From Candidatus Cloacimonadota bacterium (GTDB lineage Bacteria; Cloacimonadota; Cloacimonadia; Cloacimonadales; TCS61): 33,276 nucleotides of DNA. A model generated the notes under the pieces. It was not told where the DNA came from. It saw only the letters and a list, made by a program, of their open reading frames with translations, and searched no databases. The position numbers and the translations under genes are program-made. The DNA is taken from contig JAIPGP010000040.1 in assembly GCA_021735645.1 (NCBI GenBank), positions 1 through 33,276 on the forward strand, written 5' to 3'. Positions 16,105-23,965 of this stretch are shown here, piece by piece (positions within the stretch are counted from its first letter, which is position 1; the number at the start of each line of letters is the position of its first letter).

Positions 16105-19100
16105 TTATTTCAGAAGCACCATCCTGCCAGTATCACTATGTCCATTGCTGCTTATCTTATAATAATATATTCCTGATGCCAGTCCTTTGGCATTCCAGAT
16201 AACTTTTTGTGTTCCGGCTGAATATTCCATATCTACTACTGTATCCACTTTCTGACCTTTTACATTATATACTTCTATCTTTACTTCACCTGCTTCGGCA
16301 AGTCCAAATTCAATCGTAGTTTCAGGATTAAAAGGATTGGGAAATATTTTCATCTCAAATGAAGCAGGAGATATTTCCTGCTGACCATTTCCATCACTCA
16401 TTTTTTCAAAATATCCCATATCCGGAGCTTCACCAAAAAACTGTGTTTCATCCAGATTAACCAGTTCAATGCCATTGAACTCAAAATAATCTATGCCTGC
16501 ATCAATACACGGAGAATCATTCTGGAGTTGAAAATCATCATTATCCGGTGATACAAATTCCGGATATGCATCTATATTTCCTTCTGTGACATTAAATGGA
16601 CAAATATTACTGTGAATAATGCTTTCTTCACCATCCTCTATATCACTATATACTATACAAAAGGCATCTGTATTTTGAGTAGTTATAAAGCGGATATCTT
16701 CTTCATTATTATCCCAGAAAATACTATTTGCAATATACAGGCTTGAATTATTCCAGGAATATATTCCTGATCCGGAATCTGCCGAATTACGGGTAAAAGT
16801 AGTATTGGTGATTTTTACAATAGAATTTGTTTTAATGCCGATACATCCTCCTTTTTCATAAGAAACATTATCATAAAAAAGAGAATTTGAAATTGTGAGA
16901 TTAGATTCTTCACAATATATTCCTCCACCATCTGTCGAAGCACAGTTTCCTGAGACTGATATATTATGCAATTGAACATCTGAATTACAGTTACAAACAA
17001 TCCCTCCTCCACTTCTGATTGCCGAGTTATTCTCCACTATTACGTCTTCTAAGGTCGCATTTCCATTTAATATTGCAATACCACCACCAAAGCAGGAACT
17101 ATTATACTGAATTCTCACACTTCTGAAATATGGATAGGCTTCTTCCCCGACAAATATAGCTCCTCCATTGCAATTCGCGAAATTACTTTGAAAAGTAACA
17201 TCACTTATCACAGGACTTGATCTCGTTATATACATCCCGCCACCATCTGAACTATTACCATTAATTATCTTTAAGTTTGATATTGTATTATTCACTGATT
17301 GGTAAATTCTTACAACATTATTGACATCTTCCCCATCAAGTATCACAGTTCCCTGGTTTAAGCCACTCAAGGCAACATTGTCGGGTAAGGATATTGGAAA
17401 AAATTCACCATTATTAGAAGCACTATAAGTACCAGGTAATAGAAATATCGTATGAACATCTACACTGTCTGATTGTATAACGGAACAGGCTCGCTGGATT
17501 GTTCTTAAAGGATATTCGGCAGTCAAACCACTATTACTGTTGTCTCCATCGGGTGATACATAAAGATCAGATGCTTCCTGTTGATGCTTACAGTTCAGAA
17601 TATCAAAAGTATAAAGCTCTATTGGCATAGCATGAAAATCTGTTGGATTCATTACAGTAAAGGTATCAACTATTATTTCAATAGAAAACAAACAATAAAT
17701 ATCTGCTCCGATAGACCTCCCTTCTGTATTGTTCAGATAAATATTACAACGGTTAACCGGATCAAATTCACATTGAGTATCTGCTATATATATACCTCCC
17801 CCAGGTTCAAAACTGGAATTATAGGCAATAGTTACGTTTGACATCTCCAGTGAGTTTTGTGTCCCTGTATATATTCCTCCGGCATATCCACCTGTCGCTT
17901 GATTACCGGTTATTTCCACATTCTCCATAATAGTATTAGATTCATTATCCAGACGAATCCCACCAACACAGTAACTGGCAGTATTATTTTGAATAATGGA
18001 ATTTGTTATCACTAAATTAGTTCCAATAGATGAAATCCCTCCATTAAATACAGAATAATTATTCTCAATGATAACACTATCCATTTCTACATTTGAGCAT
18101 ATTGCAATACTCATTCCGCCACTATCGTATCCTTGATTATTTGAGATTGTAACATTATTGAGAACATATTCACCATAAGAAAGTTCAACACCTCCCATTC
18201 CACGTTCAGAATCACAATTCATTATTTCCAGATCACTCAAATTCACAGAAGAATTTAAACATTTAATTCCCCCTACATGATAATCTGACCCGTTTATTAT
18301 TCTCATTGCTGAAACATTAGATATCTCACTATTAAATATTTTTAATACAGTTCCTTCACTTTCTGCATTTAATACTGTTTCCTCAATTCCTGATCCCTGC
18401 AATGATACAAAAGGTGGAAGAAATACTGGAAAGAATTCTCCAGTACCGGAAGTACTATATGTTCCGGGTGCCAGATAGATAGTTAAGGGATTATCTTCAT
18501 CTGCTAAAATTATGGAACATGCATATTGTATTGTTTTTAAGGGTGATTCCGGGATTTCTCCGCTATTATTATTATCTCCTGCGGGAGATACATACAGGTC
18601 TGTTTCTACCTGTTGCTGTATTCCATTCAGAATATCAAATGTAAAATTATCCAAAGGATAGGCATGAAAACCAGTAGGATACATCACAGTAAATGTATCA
18701 ACATATACTGTTATTTCCGTTGCTGATTCTATTTCTGAACCACCATATCTGTTTTCTATGTTGTTAAGATATATATTGCATCGGTTTTCACTATCGAATT
18801 CCATTTCATCATCGTTATATATTGCCCCGGCACCCCAGTTCGCTGTATTGCCGGTAAAGGTTACATCTGATAGATAAACTTCAGCATTAAATGTAAATAA
18901 TCCACCCCCATAGTCAGCATAATTCCCAATTATATCTCCTCCGTAATATTCTATGGAACTGTTATTTACATAAACTCCTCCCCCTCCGGAATCTGACACA
19001 TTATTATAGAAATTTACATCATTCAATTCTGGACTACTTCCTATACAATATAATCCCCCACCTCTTTCACCATAATTATTTTCTATCACCAGATGATCCA

Positions 19101-19575
19101 TTTCAACAGCCGCATCTTCGCAATAGATACCTCCTCCCATATTGATAGCCATACTACCCGATGCAACATTATTTCTTATTACAAGATAAGATAAATCCGC
19201 TTGTGCATAATAGCAATACACTCCTCCTCCATAACCTGTCATTCCATTCTGGATCGTAAAACCGCATAAATGAACATTTAAGAGATTTTCACCCGATATT
19301 GTAACTACACTTCCTTGTGAACTCCCATCTATTATTGTCTGGGAAATATAGGTAGTATCCCCGGTAGTATAATAAAGTGAAGCTATCCTGATCGCTTTCC
19401 CCAAATAATCTATGTTCTCATAATATGTACCCGGTGATACTATGATATTATCGGCATTTTGAGCAATAAATATTGCAGCTTGAATTGTAGAATAATCTTC
19501 CGGAACATAAAAAGTAGCACTATATCCTGCTATACATAAGAATAATATCATTATAACTGTTAATATTCTATCCAT
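16105..19575 (-). CDS. Secreted right-handed beta-helix protein with C-terminal sorting-type domain (C)
   Basis: An exported parallel beta-helix protein. I chose the ATG at 19575 (1156 aa): AAAGGAG sits 5 bases before it and a signal peptide (MDRILTVIMILFLCIAGYSA) follows directly. A 17-codon longer frame (to 19626) has neither. FYVPEDYSTIQAAI opens the first helix. The rungs carry repeated (G)GGIY/GGGVY turns. The DLYVSP-GDN-NSG-PL-TIQ-AC block (DUF1565-like) starts two further modules, 344 residues apart, each preceded by CNIYLNN and VDTFTVM-PT-FHA-P. The end is EMKIFPNPFNPETTI ... SGIYYYKISS ... RMVLLK, a FlgD-Ig/T9SS-type tail. Such proteins bind or cut polysaccharides, or act as adhesins; no lyase residues could be recognised. 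It is the centre of the five-gene operon. Confidence 0.88.
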   Translation of the reverse strand: MDRILTVIMILFLCIAGYSATFYVPEDYSTIQAAIFIAQNADNIIVSPGTYYENIDYLGKAIRIASLYYTTGDTTYISQTIIDGSSQGSVVTISGENLLNVHLCGFTIQNGMTGYGGGVYCYYAQADLSYLVIRNNVASGSMAINMGGGIYCEDAAVEMDHLVIENNYGERGGGLYCIGSSPELNDVNFYNNVSDSGGGGVYVNNSSIEYYGGDIIGNYADYGGGLFTFNAEVYLSDVTFTGNTANWGAGAIYNDDEMEFDSENRCNIYLNNIENRYGGSEIESATEITVYVDTFTVMYPTGFHAYPLDNFTFDILNGIQQQVETDLYVSPAGDNNNSGEIPESPLKTIQYACSIILADEDNPLTIYLAPGTYSTSGTGEFFPVFLPPFVSLQGSGIEETVLNAESEGTVLKIFNSEISNVSAMRIINGSDYHVGGIKCLNSSVNLSDLEIMNCDSERGMGGVELSYGEYVLNNVTISNNQGYDSGGMSIAICSNVEMDSVIIENNYSVFNGGISSIGTNLVITNSIIQNNTASYCVGGIRLDNESNTIMENVEITGNQATGGYAGGIYTGTQNSLEMSNVTIAYNSSFEPGGGIYIADTQCEFDPVNRCNIYLNNTEGRSIGADIYCLFSIEIIVDTFTVMNPTDFHAMPIELYTFDILNCKHQQEASDLYVSPDGDNSNSGLTAEYPLRTIQRACSVIQSDSVDVHTIFLLPGTYSASNNGEFFPISLPDNVALSGLNQGTVILDGEDVNNVVRIYQSVNNTISNLKIINGNSSDGGGMYITRSSPVISDVTFQSNFANCNGGAIFVGEEAYPYFRSVRIQYNSSCFGGGIAILNGNATLEDVIVENNSAIRSGGGIVCNCNSDVQLHNISVSGNCASTDGGGIYCEESNLTISNSLFYDNVSYEKGGCIGIKTNSIVKITNTTFTRNSADSGSGIYSWNNSSLYIANSIFWDNNEEDIRFITTQNTDAFCIVYSDIEDGEESIIHSNICPFNVTEGNIDAYPEFVSPDNDDFQLQNDSPCIDAGIDYFEFNGIELVNLDETQFFGEAPDMGYFEKMSDGNGQQEISPASFEMKIFPNPFNPETTIEFGLAEAGEVKIEVYNVKGQKVDTVVDMEYSAGTQKVIWNAKGLASGIYYYKISSNGHSDTGRMVLLK

Positions 19576-19702
19576 AACTACTCCTTTTATGTTAAGCTCT
19601 TTAGTTGAGAGCCCACATTTTTCCACAATTTAAAATTATTATGTTACTCTCAAGTTAATCTTCCGGGTGCAAAATATTAACTTATAGCTCTGTTATCGGT
19701 CT
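19576..19702. other. Longest gap inside the secreted-protein operon
   Basis: 127 bases separate the B' stop from the C start, while the other junctions are 9 to 19 bases. No terminator hairpin and no convincing -35/-10 pair is visible. The stretch is AT-rich and could hide an internal promoter. Confidence 0.4.
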
Positions 19703-22700
19703 CTATTTTAATAATAACATTCTCCGACAATAAAATTCACTACCGGTCTGCAATCTATAAAAATATATTCCGGAAGATACTTCCTGACCATTCTCTCTAA
19801 TGCCATCCCAGTTAACCTCGTATCTCCCCGCAGATTTATGCTCATCAACCAGCTTCTTCACCTTTTGACCCTTGATGTTAAACACTTCTATCTTCACATC
19901 GCAAGCCTTTGACAGCTCATACTTGATATAGGTCTCGGGATTAAAGGGATTAGGATAATTCTGCTGTAAAATTGTACTTTCAGGTAATTCACTGCCCTGA
20001 TTCCCATCTGCATAAGGCATTACTGTTATTGGAATTGTATAAATTTCCCAGTTATCTGATGAGATAATTAGTTCAGCAATATGCTCTATCTCCTCCAAGT
20101 TGCTGGTATCTATATCTATTACTATCCCAGCACTCTCCCCCACTGCCAGTCTGCCTGATGCCGGTTCTGTATCTATCCACTGTAATGGAAGTGATTGCTC
20201 TATTTCAAGGTAATAATTAATGGGTAATGTTCCGGCATTTGATATGCTGACTTCAGTGGCTGCCTGCTCACCCCAAACTATCTCTATATACATACTGTCT
20301 GTATCAGCACAAATTGCTGATTGTCTGTAAGCTGTTAACTCAATTTCACCTTCCCAATTCCCCTGCTCTGATTCCAGCCACACTTTTATTGCAAAGCTAT
20401 GCTGATCGGGGACATTATCACTGATAGCTATCATAAAAGCATCTTCCAGAAAGCCTGTCTCACCTGAATTTATCTCAGCACAATAACCACCAGCTTCTGT
20501 TAAAAAGATATACTGATCATTCACTTCTGCTTCCACATTGATTTCACTGGCACTCATGCCCCCGATATTCTCTATCAGAAGATTGATCATCACGTCTTCT
20601 CCTGCCTGCAGCATACCATTTTCATCACCGCTGACAGCGTACTCTGCTATTCTCAGCCAGGGTTCATCTTCGGGTATTCTTCCGGTTGTAAAAATTATTG
20701 CTGAATTATTCTCCAAATGTCTGGCTGCTGCTGGATAGGCATTATCATAAGTATATTGCATTCCACGTGTAGCACTGGCATCTTCCAGTCCTATTGTGCA
20801 ATATTGCCCATGATTTGAAAGTGACCAGCCATAGGTGCCGATATTCACATTATTAAATACCTGATACTGGATTTTTATTTCGCTGTCACCTGTGATTGTA
20901 GGATAAAAAGCCGCATCATAAATGATGATTTCAAATGTCTCCAGCTCATTGTTATTATCGTTATACATCCTCAGCCATTCAATTATATAGTAATGCTCAA
21001 TATCGTCATAATGCACGTATATCTGCGATTGCCCTGCACCAGACTCTGTATGAAGATCATCCCAGAACGCTGCTATCAGCGGACTTGGACCCAAAGGTCC
21101 CGGAATACTCCAGTTAGTAAATGATGTCACGTCACTGCCCCCCGGGCAGATCCAGCCTGAGGTGGCAACTGTGATCAGATCATATTCCTCTCCATAAAAC
21201 ACAAACTTAAAATCATTCGGGATATTCACATCTGCCATATCCACATCTTCTTCGGGTGTTTCTAAATCCAGTAATGTGCCCACTCCCACTAAATCCACCC
21301 ATTCATATTCGGGACAGGATTCATAACCGCTATCTTCATCATCATAACAGTAATAGCCATATTCGTCTGGTCCCAGTGGATCACTTGCACTCACTGCCCC
21401 CACATTTATCACAGTCATTACTTCATGATCGTAACCACTTGCACTGCTCAAATGCAGCCGCACGGGTATTTGCGTTCCCGGGATTATCTCACTGCCGGAT
21501 GTTATAATAAAGCTGTCATCACTGTTTCCTGCGATCTCCCCTGGTTGAATATCTCCAAATTCTGACTGTCCGCCGGTAATCATTATTCGACTGTCCCGGC
21601 AAAGCAATTCCCCTTCGATTGCCTGAGCTGCCAATCCTCCCAGGTTTTCCAGATCAAAATAACACTCAACCGTTTCCCCAGGCTCTATAAGACCATTATC
21701 ATCTAATACCGTAAAAGCACTGATACTCAAATTTGCACCCACAATTTCCAGATTGACCGGCACTGTCCAGGCTTCATCTTCATAACGCAATATCAGTCGC
21801 AGCGGAACCTTCATTCCGCCTAAGGCAGAATCATCCACTATCAGCATCAAATCAGAATCCAATACTGTCCCTCCGCTGATCATGCCATCCAGTTCGGTTT
21901 CATCACACAGCACTTCAACAGCGCTACAATCAGTTTCCAGCTCCATTATCACCTGCTCCGCATTATTATTTCCATTGTTATGAACCGCTATTCCCAAGCC
22001 AATTGTTTCTCCTGGATTAGCAATGCCGTCATCCCCGCTATCATTTAACTCAATCAATTCAAGACTAAAACTTAAATCGGCTTGCACCATGCTAAATTCT
22101 TCCAGAAATGGTATCATATTATGACTGGTAATTGTAACTTCATAGTCTTCACCCAGCATCATTCCAGTCTGTTCAAGATAATACATCCCGCACACATCAG
22201 TAAATCCTGTCTGATAAAAATCCTCGCCTCGCACAGTTACCAAAGCACCTTCTAAAGGTGCTCCATGCTCGTCTAAAATATATACCTGCCAGTTATTAGC
22301 ACCATAAGAAAACTCTTCTTCACAAAATACGTTCATCTGCTGCGGTACCCCTGTCCATAATTCCAGAGACGGATCTCCAAATAAATTATTGCAGTGCAGC
22401 CATCTATCTACATGATTATCCGGATTTTGGGGATATTGCTCATACATATTCAGCTTGCCACGCAATAATGCCCCACCCGGAGTATAGATATTATCCACAA
22501 ATATTCCATAAAATGCACCCCCTGTCATTGCATTATTAAAACAGGTGGATGTTGTTGCTGTAGATGTCCCAAGCGCTGCTATCCCGCCTTTAGGATTTGA
22601 TGAGCTGCCGGCTTTCACAAATTCCTCTGCTACACTTTCCAGACTCATCGATCCGGAATGACAGGTTACCATTGTCGCAAAAGGCAGCATCCAGCCATTC

Positions 22701-23956
22701 GTTAAGTTAGCAATATTCTCATTATTCCACCCGCTCATGGTTAATTCATCACGCATACACACATAACTGCTTCCCTGATTTAGTGCGGTGTTAAAAGGAC
22801 CTTCTAACTGACCATTATAAAGCTCAGTAAATTCAAAATTGCTGTTATGATGTAAAATATGAGATTCCACCGCTTCACAGCAGGCTATTTTTGAAGCTCC
22901 GCCAAAAACAAACATGATTGCTTTTTCATACCAGTCCAGATTGCCCAGATAAGGTTGCTTCTCATAATGTATTACTTTAGAGATCATCGTTTGCAGTTCC
23001 AGAATAGTATGCACCGAGAACCTGCCGATCATTACATCAGCTATCAGATCATCTCCTTCCAGCAGCGAGTATGGATTATCACCTTCTCCATTATCTACAA
23101 GTTCTATCCAGGTAGGTAACACTATGTCTCCATTCACATCTCCAACTAAAATCACATACTCCGGCGGATTGTCCCAATTATCATAAGCATTCTGGAGATA
23201 TGCCTTTATGGCTATATTTGTATTCCCGATATCACCGGTGTTCAACATATTTACTTCAAAGCCCTTCTGCTCCTTCCAATCCTTTAAATACTCCAGATTT
23301 GCGCTCATTCCAGGATAATCAGGATAGATGATTAAGAGCGATGGCTTTTGGTACTCGTCACGCCTGCCACCTGTTTCAGCATTGCCTGCGTAACCAGACC
23401 ATCCCTGGTCCGATTTATTCAAGATCACAGATTGATAGAGATTTTCAAAAGCCCGGGAAGATTTCCTGATTACTGTTTTACTGTTTATACCTCCACTGCC
23501 AGACACTGATATTTCCACATTGATATCATTATAGATATTAAGCTCGCCCTGCTCTGCATTATATTGAAATGGACAAAACGTAACTGCTACCAGCCGCACA
23601 TCCCGCATGATCACAGGCTCACCTATTCTCACAATCTCACCAGCAGATTCACTCTCATAGTTCAACACCAGCTTACGCGTCTCCTGCTCTGTAGCGAGAA
23701 TCTCAAAAGTTACATTGCCCTCAGCCGGAATTGCCACTAAACGGCTATACACCGGCAGCTCCTGCTCCTTAGTTTCCAGGCCTTTCACTAGCTGCTCCTC
23801 ACCATCATCAAAACTGAATTCCAAAATTATCCTGCCTGCTTCAAGCTGGTCATAATCAATTAATGATTTCCCCGATAATTCTAAAATATCATCCCTGTTT
23901 CCCCATAACCCTGCACCCAAAACCATCACCAGAATTAATTGGATAATTTTCTTCAA
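19703..23956 (-). CDS. C25 (gingipain-like) family exported protein with altered active site (B' copy)
   Basis: A 1417-aa paralogue of the protein at 11337-16094, with the same order: signal peptide (1-19), propeptide-like part with GEPVIMRDVRLVAVTFCPF, C25 domain (about 205-535), CARDB-like domains (GIANPGETIGLGI, NGLIEPGETVECYF) and a middle domain with DPLGPDEYGYYCYDD. The FlgD-Ig/T9SS-type tail (QQNYPNPFNPET ... RRMLLLK) closes it. The catalytic cysteine is kept (C432 in MVTCHSG). The histidine of the GHG motif is E404 here (CMRDELTMSGW, 400-410). It lacks the about 140-residue extra domain of the other copy. The start codon is TTG, with GGAG seven bases before it and overlapping the region just after the A' stop (9-base gap), so translation is probably coupled to A'. 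Confidence 0.88.
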   Translation of the reverse strand: MKKIIQLILVMVLGAGLWGNRDDILELSGKSLIDYDQLEAGRIILEFSFDDGEEQLVKGLETKEQELPVYSRLVAIPAEGNVTFEILATEQETRKLVLNYESESAGEIVRIGEPVIMRDVRLVAVTFCPFQYNAEQGELNIYNDINVEISVSGSGGINSKTVIRKSSRAFENLYQSVILNKSDQGWSGYAGNAETGGRRDEYQKPSLLIIYPDYPGMSANLEYLKDWKEQKGFEVNMLNTGDIGNTNIAIKAYLQNAYDNWDNPPEYVILVGDVNGDIVLPTWIELVDNGEGDNPYSLLEGDDLIADVMIGRFSVHTILELQTMISKVIHYEKQPYLGNLDWYEKAIMFVFGGASKIACCEAVESHILHHNSNFEFTELYNGQLEGPFNTALNQGSSYVCMRDELTMSGWNNENIANLTNGWMLPFATMVTCHSGSMSLESVAEEFVKAGSSSNPKGGIAALGTSTATTSTCFNNAMTGGAFYGIFVDNIYTPGGALLRGKLNMYEQYPQNPDNHVDRWLHCNNLFGDPSLELWTGVPQQMNVFCEEEFSYGANNWQVYILDEHGAPLEGALVTVRGEDFYQTGFTDVCGMYYLEQTGMMLGEDYEVTITSHNMIPFLEEFSMVQADLSFSLELIELNDSGDDGIANPGETIGLGIAVHNNGNNNAEQVIMELETDCSAVEVLCDETELDGMISGGTVLDSDLMLIVDDSALGGMKVPLRLILRYEDEAWTVPVNLEIVGANLSISAFTVLDDNGLIEPGETVECYFDLENLGGLAAQAIEGELLCRDSRIMITGGQSEFGDIQPGEIAGNSDDSFIITSGSEIIPGTQIPVRLHLSSASGYDHEVMTVINVGAVSASDPLGPDEYGYYCYDDEDSGYESCPEYEWVDLVGVGTLLDLETPEEDVDMADVNIPNDFKFVFYGEEYDLITVATSGWICPGGSDVTSFTNWSIPGPLGPSPLIAAFWDDLHTESGAGQSQIYVHYDDIEHYYIIEWLRMYNDNNNELETFEIIIYDAAFYPTITGDSEIKIQYQVFNNVNIGTYGWSLSNHGQYCTIGLEDASATRGMQYTYDNAYPAAARHLENNSAIIFTTGRIPEDEPWLRIAEYAVSGDENGMLQAGEDVMINLLIENIGGMSASEINVEAEVNDQYIFLTEAGGYCAEINSGETGFLEDAFMIAISDNVPDQHSFAIKVWLESEQGNWEGEIELTAYRQSAICADTDSMYIEIVWGEQAATEVSISNAGTLPINYYLEIEQSLPLQWIDTEPASGRLAVGESAGIVIDIDTSNLEEIEHIAELIISSDNWEIYTIPITVMPYADGNQGSELPESTILQQNYPNPFNPETYIKYELSKACDVKIEVFNIKGQKVKKLVDEHKSAGRYEVNWDGIRENGQEVSSGIYFYRLQTGSEFYCRRMLLLK

Positions 23957-23965
23957 TTTTTTCTC

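Noticed and set aside
11337-23956. Active gingipain-type proteases
   Set aside because: The cysteine is present in both copies but the GHG histidine is replaced by Gly and Glu, so peptidase activity should not be assumed.
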